DNA from: Campylobacterales bacterium
GTDB lineage: Bacteria; Campylobacterota; Campylobacteria; Campylobacterales; JALSKU01
Length of the DNA: 8,348 nt
Assembly (NCBI GenBank): GCA_027023175.1
Contig: JALVWW010000257.1
Span: 1-8,348 of the forward strand
Reading direction: 5' to 3'
In this document: piece by piece, positions 1-7,152 of the stretch
Position numbering within the stretch: the first letter of the stretch is position 1
Layout: each line of letters starts with the position of its first letter
The notes under the pieces: generated by a model
What the model saw: the letters and a program-made list of their open reading frames with translations, nothing else
What the model was told of the DNA's origin: nothing
Database searches by the model: none
Made by a program: the position numbers and the translations under genes

Positions 1-422
1 AAGATGGTAGTGATGATATATTGGAGGGGTTTAAAAGAGGAGGAGATGACTATATAACCAAGCCTTTTAATTTTGCCGAACTTATTGCTAGAGTAAAAGC
101 TGTTATAAAAAGAGTAAAAAAAGAGAGCGATGTGATAAAATATCGTAATATAGTGTATAATATAACCAACAATATAGTAAAAATTGACGATAAAGAGATA
201 GAACTTAGCAAATTAGATAAAAAACTCTTGCTTGAATTTTTAAAAAATAAAAATAGTATCCTAAAAAGGGAAGATTTGCTTGAAAACCTTTGGGATAATG
301 CTGAAAATAGGCAGTTAAAAACTGTTAATGTAGCTATAAAAAGACTTAAAGAAAAGATAGATCCAACCGGAGAAAAAAATTATATAAAATCTATCAGAGG
401 AGAGGGATATAGGCTTTGTTAA
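1..422 (+). CDS. OmpR/PhoB-family response regulator, C-terminal part (5' end outside window)
   Basis: Partial gene. The frame is open from position 3 (DGSDD...), so the TTG at 21 is an internal leucine codon and not a start. What remains is the end of a receiver domain followed by a winged-helix DNA-binding domain. The receiver end shows GGDDYITKPF, and its Lys (codon 60-62) is the conserved Lys of CheY-like domains; the phosphorylated Asp lies upstream of the window. The DNA-binding part covers roughly the last 90 residues. It has the OmpR/PhoB pattern: ELSKLDKKLLLEFL, then LKREDLLENLW, the recognition-helix region TVNVAIKRLKEKID, and the wing IKSIRGEGYRL at the C-terminus. It should act as a cytoplasmic transcription factor phosphorylated by the kinase that starts 7 nt before its stop codon is complete. 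The target genes cannot be read from the sequence. The PhoR-like look of the partner kinase makes a PhoB-like role possible but unproven. Confidence 0.93.
   Translation, partial: DGSDDILEGFKRGGDDYITKPFNFAELIARVKAVIKRVKKESDVIKYRNIVYNITNNIVKIDDKEIELSKLDKKLLLEFLKNKNSILKREDLLENLWDNAENRQLKTVNVAIKRLKEKIDPTGEKNYIKSIRGEGYRLC
397..406 (+). promoter_or_regulatory. Ribosome binding site deciding the TTG start of the histidine kinase
   Basis: GAGGAGAGGG lies inside the end of the response regulator gene, 9 nt before the TTG at 416. An in-frame TAG at 410-412 rules out any earlier kinase start, so TTG 416 is the first possible start and is well served by this purine-rich site. Confidence 0.7.
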
Positions 423-1795
423 AACTTCATCAAATATATCTTAAAAAACTACTTCCACTATTTATAGTTTTATTTGTTATTATCGGTGCAGTAGTGCATT
501 ATGCTATCAAAGATATATATATCTCACAAACCAAAGATGAGTTAATATCTGATGCCAATATCATATCTTTACAGATAAACAATCGTACAGATTTTGATAA
601 ACTTGCAAAAAAGATAAAAAAAGTTGATGATATAAGAGTAACTTTTATAAGGGATGATGGAGTGGTACTGGGGGAGTCAAACAAGGATAGATCTATCATG
701 GATAACCACAAGCTAAGGCCTGAGATAGTAGAAGCTAGAAAAAATGGCTTTGGAAGCTCCGTAAGATACTCTCACACTTTGGGTAAAGATTTGATATATG
801 TTGCTAAAAAGGTAAAGTTAAAAGATAAAACTATATATGTAAGAGTTGCAAAATTTATAAAAAAAATATATAGTCAAATTTTTTACTTAGGAGTTGAGAT
901 CCTTTCTGTGCTTTTACTCTTTTTTATGATCGTATTTTATAAGTTATACAGAGTCAATCAAGCCTTGGAAAAAGAGGTGGATAAGATTTCAAAATTTTTA
1001 GTAGCACTCACAAAAAAGAAAAAACCAAGCTACATCAAGTCATCATTTTCAAAAGAGTTTTATAACATAACTACACTTTTGACAAAAGTTGCTTTAGTCT
1101 TAGCCAAAAGAGATAAGCAAAAAGCAAAATATACCAAAAAATTAAAGCTTTTAAATACTCAAAAAGATGAGATACTCTCAGCCGTCAGCCATGAGTTTAA
1201 AAATCCTATCACAGTTATCAACGGCTACTCTCAAACCCTTTTGGAGGATAAAGAACTCAATGAAAATATAAGGATAAAATTTTTACACAAGATTTACTCA
1301 AGCGGAAAGAGGCTTTCTGAATTGATTGATACTTTAAGACTTGCGATAAAACTTGATAGTGATAAGATAAAGCTCTCATTTGCCAATTGCAATCTTTATG
1401 AGATAACAAAAGATACGGTACAAAATCTTCGCCACATTTATGGTGATAGAGAGATCGAGATAGTAGGTAAAAAAGATGTAACAGTAGAAGCTGATAAACT
1501 TTTAATAGGAATTGCCATAACAAATCTGATAGAAAATGCTCTTAAATATTCTGATGATAAAGTAGAGGTTATCATAGATGATAACTCTATAGCCATCAAA
1601 GATAGTGGTATAGGCATAGATGAAAAAGAGATAAAAAATATCACTAAAAAATTCTATCGAGTATCAAAAAACAGCTGGGACAACTCTCTTGGGCTTGGAC
1701 TCTCCATCGTAACAAATATTCTAAATCTTCATAAATTCAAGCTGATTATAAAGAGCCAAAAAAATGTAGGTTCTAAGTTCAGTATCAAGTTTTAA
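416..1795 (+). CDS. Membrane sensor histidine kinase (PhoR-like periplasmic domain)
   Basis: A 459-residue sensor kinase that should autophosphorylate on His and pass the phosphate to the response regulator encoded just upstream. Visible parts in order: TM1 about residues 11-31; periplasmic segment about 32-153; TM2 about 155-177; a HAMP-like or coiled linker to about 240; HisKA with SAVSHEFKNPI and H259 as the phospho-acceptor; HATPase with N box NLIENALKYS (N374), G1 box DSGIGID (396-402), F-box region KKFYR and G2 box GLGLS (426-430). All catalytic motifs are intact. The periplasmic segment carries RVTFIRDDGVVLGES (74-88) and, at 98-120, HKLRPEIVEARKNG plus GSSVRYS, a pattern I associate with the PAS-like sensor domain of PhoR/WalK kinases. 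The gene starts with TTG and overlaps its regulator by 7 nt, so the two are almost certainly co-transcribed and translationally coupled. The stimulus is unknown; phosphate is only a guess from resemblance. Confidence 0.93.
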   Translation: MLKLHQIYLKKLLPLFIVLFVIIGAVVHYAIKDIYISQTKDELISDANIISLQINNRTDFDKLAKKIKKVDDIRVTFIRDDGVVLGESNKDRSIMDNHKLRPEIVEARKNGFGSSVRYSHTLGKDLIYVAKKVKLKDKTIYVRVAKFIKKIYSQIFYLGVEILSVLLLFFMIVFYKLYRVNQALEKEVDKISKFLVALTKKKKPSYIKSSFSKEFYNITTLLTKVALVLAKRDKQKAKYTKKLKLLNTQKDEILSAVSHEFKNPITVINGYSQTLLEDKELNENIRIKFLHKIYSSGKRLSELIDTLRLAIKLDSDKIKLSFANCNLYEITKDTVQNLRHIYGDREIEIVGKKDVTVEADKLLIGIAITNLIENALKYSDDKVEVIIDDNSIAIKDSGIGIDEKEIKNITKKFYRVSKNSWDNSLGLGLSIVTNILNLHKFKLIIKSQKNVGSKFSIKF

Positions 1796-1949
1796 TTACT
1801 TTATAGAAACATAGAGTTTAAATTATACTTTATATATTATTTTTATATAAGTAATATTTTTACTAGATATTTATTATTTTTTAATTTAATTATATATTTA
1901 TGTTATATGTATTATCATTAAGAATTTTAAAAGTTGAAAAAATTTATGC

Positions 1950-1968
1950 TACTTTATTATATAAAGTA
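1950..1968. repeat. Perfect 8-bp inverted repeat upstream of the mcp gene
   Basis: TACTTTAT, spacer TAT, ATAAAGTA: a perfect dyad of 19 bp, about 100 nt before the receptor gene and overlapping a possible -10 element. It could be an operator. In sequence this AT-rich, chance occurrence is a real possibility. Confidence 0.4.
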
Positions 1969-2015
1969 TGTCAATATAAGCTTTATATATTTATGCCTTT
2001 TCTTACTGTTTTGCT

Positions 2016-2028
2016 ATTTTGTCAAAAT
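2016..2028. repeat. Perfect 6-bp inverted repeat in the mcp leader
   Basis: ATTTTG, T, CAAAAT: a perfect 13-bp dyad about 42 nt before the receptor start. The 1-nt spacer excludes an RNA hairpin using the full arms, so if it is functional it is a DNA protein-binding site. Nothing else supports a function. Confidence 0.3.
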
Positions 2029-2059
2029 GTAAGGTATTGGCAAGGTAGCACTTCATAAC

Positions 2060-2065
2060 AGGAGG
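2060..2065 (+). promoter_or_regulatory. Strong ribosome binding site of the mcp gene
   Basis: AGGAGG, a consensus Shine-Dalgarno, sits 5 nt before GTG 2071 and 14 nt before the in-frame ATG 2080. The spacing favours GTG as the start. Within the same purine run, AAAGG (2066-2070) lies 9 nt before the ATG, so the ATG is not excluded; the difference is three residues. Confidence 0.7.
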
Positions 2066-2070
2066 AAAGG

Positions 2071-3654
2071 GTGAACAATATGAGTATCAAGCAGATAGTT
2101 TTGGGAGGGTTTTTGATAGTAAACTTTCTTATAGTAGCACTTGTCGGGTTCAATTATAAAAGTACCCATGATGCAAAAAGTGGATTTGAGGAGATAGCTA
2201 AAGTCAATAATATAGCCCAAGATTTTGCTTCTGTTCAGGAGCAATTACTTAAGGCGATAGGTTATATCAACTTTTATTTTGCACAGCAAGATATTGAAGA
2301 TTTGAGACAGTATAAGGATGCACATATCAAATCTACAAAAGGTCTTGCTAATGTTTTAAGTGAAGTTAGACAAAATAGATATTTAAAAAGCACTTTGAAA
2401 GATTTTAAAAAAATACAAAGTGCATTAGCCAATTTAAATACTCTTTTGATACATAAAAAGAGAGATTTTAATAAGATAGAAAACTCTGAAGATAGATTGT
2501 TAAAAGATATAGAAGCTCTTCAAGACAAGATATCTTCTATACAGGATAAGATTTCAAAAGATAGTATAACAAACTTAAACAATTATACAATGATAGTATT
2601 GATTTTTAGTATTGTAGCTATCATACTCGGTATAGTATTGGCTTTTGTCATAACCGTATTTATCACTAAAAATCTAAAAACTGTCCAGGATGCCGCACAT
2701 GACCTTGCGGGTAGTGGCGGCGATCTTACAAAAAGGCTTCCTGTTATAGGTAAAAATGAGATAGGGGTTATGGCCAAAGAGATAAATCATTTTATAGATA
2801 AAGTTCATGAGACTATAAAAGAGTCAAAAGCAAATAGTAGCGAAAACTCTTCAGTTGCTACTGAGCTTTCAGCTACATCTTTGGAGATTGGGCATAGAGC
2901 AGAAAATGAAGCAAGGCTTGTAAACGAAACGACTACTATAGGAGAAGATGCTTTTGATGAACTTCAAGATATAGTTGATACTATAGAAACAAATGATGAA
3001 GTGGTCACAAATGCTACAAAAAGTCTTGCAAATGCAAATGCGGATATAAGGGAACTTTTACATGTAATAAATACAACAGCAGAAAAAGAGCTGAATCTCG
3101 CAGAGAATATTGTGCATCTCCAAGATGAAGCCAACAGTGTCAAAGAGGTTTTGGACCTTATAGCTGATATTGCTGATCAGACCAACCTTTTGGCGCTCAA
3201 TGCTGCTATAGAAGCTGCAAGAGCGGGTGAACACGGTAGAGGTTTTGCGGTAGTGGCGGATGAGGTACGAAAGTTGGCTGAAAAAACACAAAAAAGCTTG
3301 GCAGAAATTACTTCTACCATCAATCTCGTAATACAATCAGTCAACCAGGTAAGCTCAGAAATGCAAGATAACTCCACGTCTTTTGAAGAAGCACTAAACA
3401 AAGCCCAGACTATTGATACACATTTGGATACTGTAGAAAATGCATTAAATCAAGCAGATGAGATAAGCTCTACTTCAGCAAGCAGGTCTCTAGCTATGAA
3501 AGAAAAAATGTCGGAAGTTATAAAAAAGATGAAAGAGATAAGAGATATCTCAACAGCCAATGCCAGAAGCGTAGAAGAGATAGCAGGAGCAGCGGAGCAC
3601 CTTAGTAATCTAACAGGAGAACTTAAGGCTATATTAGATGAATTTAAATCCTGA
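2071..3654 (+). CDS. Transmembrane methyl-accepting chemotaxis protein
   Basis: A 527-residue chemoreceptor that should sit in the inner membrane and control a CheA kinase encoded elsewhere. Visible parts: TM1 about residues 8-27; a helical periplasmic domain about 28-170, of a size and all-helical character fitting a four-helix-bundle (Tar/4HB-type) sensor rather than a Cache domain; TM2 about 173-198; HAMP about 199-250 with a [15 protein letters not shown] segment between its helices; then the long signalling hairpin. The hairpin tip is the strongly conserved stretch about 363-404, with [19 protein letters not shown] followed by [19 protein letters not shown]. The protein ends in [10 protein letters not shown], with no C-terminal NWETF-like pentapeptide for tethering CheR or CheB. 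It overlaps the cheB start by 17 nt, so its own adaptation enzymes are probably made with it. The ligand cannot be inferred. GTG start chosen from the consensus ribosome site; ATG 2080 is the alternative. Confidence 0.95.
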   Translation: MNNMSIKQIVLGGFLIVNFLIVALVGFNYKSTHDAKSGFEEIAKVNNIAQDFASVQEQLLKAIGYINFYFAQQDIEDLRQYKDAHIKSTKGLANVLSEVRQNRYLKSTLKDFKKIQSALANLNTLLIHKKRDFNKIENSEDRLLKDIEALQDKISSIQDKISKDSITNLNNYTMIVLIFSIVAIILGIVLAFVITVFITKNLKTVQDAAHDLAGSGGDLTKRLPVIGKNEIGVMAKEINHFIDKVHETIKESKANSSENSSVATELSATSLEIGHRAENEARLVNETTTIGEDAFDELQDIVDTIETNDEVVTNATKSLANANADIRELLHVINTTAEKELNLAENIVHLQDEANSVKEVLDLIADIADQTNLLALNAAIEAARAGEHGRGFAVVADEVRKLAEKTQKSLAEITSTINLVIQSVNQVSSEMQDNSTSFEEALNKAQTIDTHLDTVENALNQADEISSTSASRSLAMKEKMSEVIKKMKEIRDISTANARSVEEIAGAAEHLSNLTGELKAILDEFKS

Positions 3655-4219
3655 TAAGTTGGTTGTCATAGGAGCTTCTACGGGAGGTCCGGGGCTTATA
3701 GAGTATATCATAGGAAAACTCCAACATATCAACGGCTCAATCATTATAGCTCAACACATGGATAAACTTCCTCTTGAATCCTTTGCTTCAAGACTAGGTC
3801 GTATAGGAGATATAGAGGTTGTTTGTGCCAAAGATGAAAAAACTCTTATTGAAAATAAAAAGATATATGTTTTACATGACACCTCTATCATAACAAAGGA
3901 ACAAAATAAAAAACTCTATATAGAAAAAAATCCAAATCTAGGCTACTATCATCCAAGTATAGATCATCTTTTATCTTCCCTTGTGTTGCATGATGAGTTA
4001 AATTTTATAAGTATTTATATACTAAGTGGCATAGGTAATGACGGTATGCAAGGCTCTTGTGATATAAAAAATTTTATACCAAGAGTGAAGATTGTAGCTC
4101 AAGATGAAAAAAGTTCAAAAGTTTACGGTATGCCAAGAAGCCTTAAAGAGGCAGGTGTTTGTGATATGATTTGTTCTATTGATGAGATAGTGGATGAGAT
4201 ACAAAAGGATACTTTGTAA
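3638..4219 (+). CDS. cheB: Stand-alone CheB methylesterase (no receiver domain)
   Basis: A 193-residue protein-glutamate methylesterase that removes methyl groups from chemoreceptor glutamates (and may deamidate glutamines), resetting receptors during adaptation. The whole protein is the catalytic domain. S14 in [10 protein letters not shown]40 in IAQHM and D135 in GIGNDGMQG form the Ser-His-Asp triad, with spacings (26 and 95) close to those of enteric CheB as I recall it. YHPSIDHL (104-111) and KVYGMPRSL (161-169) are further family signatures. The N-terminal receiver and linker of enteric CheB are absent: MNLNPDKL leads straight into the first strand. This is known for Campylobacter CheB, so activity is not expected to be gated by CheA phosphorylation. 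The gene overlaps the receptor gene by 17 nt and cheR by 1 nt. AAGG at 3625-3628 lies 9 nt before the ATG. A TTG at 3659, after the receptor stop, is a less likely alternative start. Confidence 0.94.
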   Translation: MNLNPDKLVVIGASTGGPGLIEYIIGKLQHINGSIIIAQHMDKLPLESFASRLGRIGDIEVVCAKDEKTLIENKKIYVLHDTSIITKEQNKKLYIEKNPNLGYYHPSIDHLLSSLVLHDELNFISIYILSGIGNDGMQGSCDIKNFIPRVKIVAQDEKSSKVYGMPRSLKEAGVCDMICSIDEIVDEIQKDTL

Positions 4220-5064
4220 TGTTCTCATTTTTAAGAAGAAAAAGAGGAAAAAAAGCTCTTGACTATCAGCCTATATCAAATAAAAGCAAAACTTTTTCTT
4301 TTAAAAAAGAGGAGGCTCTTGAGCTTTTGGACTTGATAAAACAAGAGTTTGGACTTGACTATGCAAAACAAGAATATATAACAATAAAAAAGCTTGAAAC
4401 TTTTGCAAAAAGCAACTCCATAGACAACTATAAAGAGTTGACTTTGAGATATAAAACACAAAAAGATATAAAAATAGAGCTTATCAATCTACTTACAGTC
4501 AATGAAACTTACTTCTTTCGAGAAATTTTACAAGTAGAAGCTTTTTTGCAGATAGCAAAAAACAAACAAAACTTTTCTGTTCTCTCTGCCCCCTGCGCTA
4601 CCGGTGAAGAGGTTTACTCTATAGCCATAAAACTAAAAGAGGAGTTAGGTGGGAAGAGATATGATATAACAGGTATAGATATCAACTCTCAAGCTCTTGA
4701 AAAAGCTCAAAAAGGTAAATATTTGAGTCGTTCTATCTCAAGGGTGCCTCAAGCTCTGCTTCAAAAGTATTTTACTCAAAAAGCAAATGTTTATACTGTC
4801 AATAAATATTTGCTAAATGATATAATTTGGAAACATCAAAATGTCTTTGCAAAAGATTTTAAAAAGCTTGGAAAGTTTGATTATCTATTTTCAAGAAATA
4901 TGTTGATATACTTCAATGATGAAGAGAAAAAAAGAGTGATAGGTCAATTTTATGATATCTTAAAAAGTGATGGCTATCTTTTTTTGGGTCATGCTGATCT
5001 GAGTTTTGTTCCAAACGGTTTTGAAGTATATAATTTGGGGCTTAATATATATAAGAAAGTATAA
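4219..5064 (+). CDS. cheR: CheR chemoreceptor methyltransferase
   Basis: A 281-residue SAM-dependent methyltransferase that methylates receptor glutamates, opposing CheB. After a basic N-terminus (FLRRKRGKK) comes the helical N-terminal domain, about residues 28-110. It ends in the family signature LLTVNETYFFRE (91-102, canonical TxNxTxFFR). The Rossmann-like SAM domain follows: SAPCATGEEVYSIAI (123-137) as motif I, GIDIN (152-156) with the acidic D154 expected to contact SAM, FDYLFSRNMLIYF (220-232, canonical F-D-x-I-x-C-R-N-x-x-I-Y-F) and DGYLFLGHAD (251-260, canonical LFLGHSE). The beta-subdomain loop between Y184 and W204 is short and has no glycine, unlike CheRs that bind a receptor pentapeptide; this matches the receptor upstream, which has no such tail. 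TAATG overlap with cheB (1 nt). AAAGGA at 4204-4209 is the ribosome site. Confidence 0.95.
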   Translation: MFSFLRRKRGKKALDYQPISNKSKTFSFKKEEALELLDLIKQEFGLDYAKQEYITIKKLETFAKSNSIDNYKELTLRYKTQKDIKIELINLLTVNETYFFREILQVEAFLQIAKNKQNFSVLSAPCATGEEVYSIAIKLKEELGGKRYDITGIDINSQALEKAQKGKYLSRSISRVPQALLQKYFTQKANVYTVNKYLLNDIIWKHQNVFAKDFKKLGKFDYLFSRNMLIYFNDEEKKRVIGQFYDILKSDGYLFLGHADLSFVPNGFEVYNLGLNIYKKV

Positions 5065-5076
5065 GAAAGGTAAAAA

Positions 5077-7074
5077 ATGCTTGAAGATTTAAAAAATGTA
5101 ACATCAGAAATATTTGATGAAGTGCTTGAAGAGTTTAAAAGTGATACTTCTGTAAAAGAGTTTTTTAAAGATGAAAAAAGTTTAGATAAGTTTGCAAATG
5201 AGCATAAAGAGATGCTTTTGGAGTATATTGGTACATTTTATGATGAAGATAAAGATGATCAAGAGCAGTGTAAACAATTTTATGAAGCTATTGAGCTGCC
5301 TTATGCTATTATAACCAAATATGTAAACTTGTTAAAAATAAAACTTAAAAAATATTTTCTTAACAAAGCTGATACTTATGAAGATAAAGCAATGGTAACA
5401 GAAAATATAGCAGACATATTCGAATCTTTAGTAAATGCTATTTCTCATGTTCATATACAAAAAGAGTGTAACAGTTCTAGGCTTGATATAAGATCTAAAT
5501 TTATTGATTATTCACTGTTTAATGTGCATGTCGTATGGTTAAATAAAGTTATTGATGCAATATTGTCTAACGATATGGGCAGCTTTCCTCAAATTAATGC
5601 AAAGAATTGTGATTTTACAAAGATGATGGAGTATCCTGAGAGTTTGATGGTGTGTATGGATATAGCTCTTTGCAACCAGCTTGATGTGCTTCACGAATCA
5701 GTTCATACAAAAGCTAAGATACTTTATAGATATTTTGTTAAAGAGGAGTTTACTCAGGCTTATTTTGTATTTATTAGTCTTATGGAAAGCTCCCATCAAT
5801 TTTTCTCTCTTTTAAAAGAACTATATTATCTTACATATTCTGACCTTGAAAATAGTTTTTTTAAACTCATTGATATGCTTTCATATAGTGATAAAAAACA
5901 AACTCTTACTATCCTAGATATAAAAAATATAAAAAAATTAAACAGCATCTATGGTGAAAGAAAACTTGATGAAGTCTTAGAGAATATAAAGCTAATAGTA
6001 GAAAAGTATATGAAAAAACATCAAGAAAATGTACTTGCTATAAGAGCTGTAAGTTCAAATTTTTATGTGCTTCATATAGATACTACTAGAAAAATTATAC
6101 AAGATGATTTGATGTATATATTACAAAAAGCTCATGAAATTATAAAAGAGAAATTTCCAAAAATAGATATAGATTTTACTTTAGCTTCATTTGAACTAGA
6201 CAAAAGAGTTCATTATCAAAAAGATGAATTAGTACGAATAATGTTGTATCTAAAAGAGCAGTCTAAAGCAAAAGATGAAAAGATATTTATTTTTGATCAA
6301 GATAGTAAAAATAGTATAAGAAAATGGTTGAATGATAAATATTTTAATATAGAATATATTAAGAAAAAGATAGATAATAAACAAGTAGATATAATGCTTC
6401 AGCCGATATATGATTTGCAAAATGATAAAATATATGCTGTAGAAGCATTGGCTAGATTTAAAGAGGGAAGAAAATTATTGCCTGCAGGAGTATTTATAGA
6501 TACCGTATATGAGATAGGGCTGATAACTGAGCTTGATATCTTGGTTTTAGATGCTATTATGTCCAAAAAAGAGTATATCTTAGAAAAAAAGATCAAAGTT
6601 TTTATAAATTCTGCCGCACAGAGTCTTGCAAGTGAAAAATATATAAAGCATTTAGATAGATTTTTGAGTAATTTTTCTATAGATAATGTCATTATCGAGA
6701 TAACTGAACAGCAAGCTTTGAAAAATTTGGAAGCTATAAAAAAATTTTACAAGAAACATGATGTCAAATTTGCTATAGATGATTTTGGCAGTGGATATTC
6801 GGCTCTTAAAACTGTATCAGATTTGGTTGAGATAGGCTTAGTTGAAGTTTTAAAAATAGATGGAGCTTTGATATATAATATGGATAAAAATATACAAACT
6901 CAAAAAATAGTACATATTATTACTCAAATGTGTGAAACATTTGGTATATATTCTCTTGCCGAATTTATTGAAAATAAGGAGACTTTAGATATACTCAAAA
7001 GGTTCGGCACTCAGTTAGCTCAAGGATTTTATCTCTCAAAACCGCTAGTAATAGAGGAGCTTAGGGCTATATAG
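5077..7074 (+). CDS. c-di-GMP phosphodiesterase: helical N-term + CZB-like + degenerate GGDEF + EAL
   Basis: A 665-residue protein with no signal peptide or membrane segment, so cytoplasmic. Residues 1-130 are acidic and helical and unassigned. Residues about 140-255 look like a CZB zinc-binding four-helix domain: H151 in HVVW (HxxW signature), C178 in NCDF, then H206 and H210 in LHESVHTKA. The spacings (27, 28, 4) are close to the His/Cys zinc site of E. coli DgcZ as I recall it (30, 27, 4). Residues about 270-410 are a degenerate GGDEF domain: LDIKNIKKLNSIYG is recognisable, but SSNF (326-329) replaces the active motif, so no cyclase activity is expected. Residues about 420-660 are EAL, with the metal and substrate residues present: E456 (EALARF), N511, E541 (EITE), D568-D569 (DDFGSGYSAL), K593 (LKIDG), E629 and E632 (AEFIE), Q649 (QGFYLSKPL). 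It should therefore hydrolyse c-di-GMP. It starts 12 nt after cheR with AAGAAAGG at 5063-5070. Confidence 0.93.
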   Translation: MLEDLKNVTSEIFDEVLEEFKSDTSVKEFFKDEKSLDKFANEHKEMLLEYIGTFYDEDKDDQEQCKQFYEAIELPYAIITKYVNLLKIKLKKYFLNKADTYEDKAMVTENIADIFESLVNAISHVHIQKECNSSRLDIRSKFIDYSLFNVHVVWLNKVIDAILSNDMGSFPQINAKNCDFTKMMEYPESLMVCMDIALCNQLDVLHESVHTKAKILYRYFVKEEFTQAYFVFISLMESSHQFFSLLKELYYLTYSDLENSFFKLIDMLSYSDKKQTLTILDIKNIKKLNSIYGERKLDEVLENIKLIVEKYMKKHQENVLAIRAVSSNFYVLHIDTTRKIIQDDLMYILQKAHEIIKEKFPKIDIDFTLASFELDKRVHYQKDELVRIMLYLKEQSKAKDEKIFIFDQDSKNSIRKWLNDKYFNIEYIKKKIDNKQVDIMLQPIYDLQNDKIYAVEALARFKEGRKLLPAGVFIDTVYEIGLITELDILVLDAIMSKKEYILEKKIKVFINSAAQSLASEKYIKHLDRFLSNFSIDNVIIEITEQQALKNLEAIKKFYKKHDVKFAIDDFGSGYSALKTVSDLVEIGLVEVLKIDGALIYNMDKNIQTQKIVHIITQMCETFGIYSLAEFIENKETLDILKRFGTQLAQGFYLSKPLVIEELRAI

Positions 7075-7084
7075 TTTTTATAAA
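7067..7084 (+). repeat. Direct near-repeat, copy 1 (overlaps the EAL gene stop)
   Basis: CTATATAGTTTTTATAAA, starting within the last codons of the EAL gene. It is repeated with one T fewer at 7144-7160. Both contain the palindrome CTATATAG. The pair may be two binding sites flanking the tetR promoter, or chance in AT-rich DNA. Confidence 0.4.
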
Positions 7085-7120
7085 TGAACATATATTTACT
7101 TTCTTAATAATAATAATATA

Positions 7121-7136
7121 TTTTTTTTAATATAAT
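7121..7136 (+). promoter_or_regulatory. Probable promoter of the tetR-hydrogenase genes
   Basis: A run of eight T (7121-7128) precedes a perfect TATAAT (7131-7136), the usual vegetative promoter arrangement in Campylobacterota, where the -35 box is replaced by phased T-tracts. Transcription would begin near 7143, giving a leader of about 27 nt before GTG 7170. Confidence 0.6.
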
Positions 7137-7142
7137 TTTGAC

Positions 7143-7152
7143 ACTATATAGT
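7143..7152. promoter_or_regulatory. Palindrome at the expected tetR transcription start (possible operator)
   Basis: ACTATATAGT is a perfect 10-bp palindrome placed just after the TATAAT box and inside repeat copy 2 (7144-7160). A TetR-family repressor commonly binds a palindrome overlapping its own promoter, so autoregulation is a reasonable inference, although TetR operators are usually longer. Confidence 0.35.

Larger units (their letters stand above)
1796..2070 (+). other. AT-rich intergenic region upstream of the chemotaxis operon
   Basis: 275 nt without a credible gene on either strand. It is strongly AT-rich with phased T and A tracts, as expected of Campylobacterota promoter regions, so the promoter of the mcp-cheB-cheR-EAL operon is probably here. 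I cannot place it with confidence: TATTAT (1955-1960) and TATAAG (1975-1980) are possible -10 elements, with no clear -35. The 8-mer TACTTTAT occurs at 1797, 1826 and 1950, and inverted at 1961-1968. No GC-containing hairpin followed by a T-run was found after the kinase gene, so I call no intrinsic terminator. Confidence 0.5.

Noticed and set aside
21..23. TTG as the start of the response regulator gene
   Set aside because: The frame is open upstream to the window edge and the upstream residues fit the receiver domain, so the gene is truncated by the window.
1850..1864. Small hairpin AGTAA/TTACT as terminator of the kinase gene
   Set aside because: Only five A/T-dominated pairs and no clear T-run coupled to it; not stable enough to call a terminator.
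1962..1990. Possible sigma-28 (FliA) promoter starting at TAAAGT
   Set aside because: No CGAT-like -10 element at the required distance; ordinary AT-rich sequence follows.
2037..2050. Possible sigma-54 promoter (TTGGCA...GC) before the mcp gene
   Set aside because: The GG (2039-2040) and GC (2048-2049) are 7 nt apart; sigma-54 promoters need 10. It is also too close to the start codon.
499..3401. Open frames on the minus strand (for example 499-711, 1257-1523, 3058-3336, 3177-3401)
   Set aside because: They lie opposite strongly supported coding sequence, show no family motifs and have no plausible ribosome sites; they are shadows.
6056..6067. Active diguanylate cyclase site in the EAL protein
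   Set aside because: The position of GGDEF reads SSNF, lacking the catalytic acidic residues.
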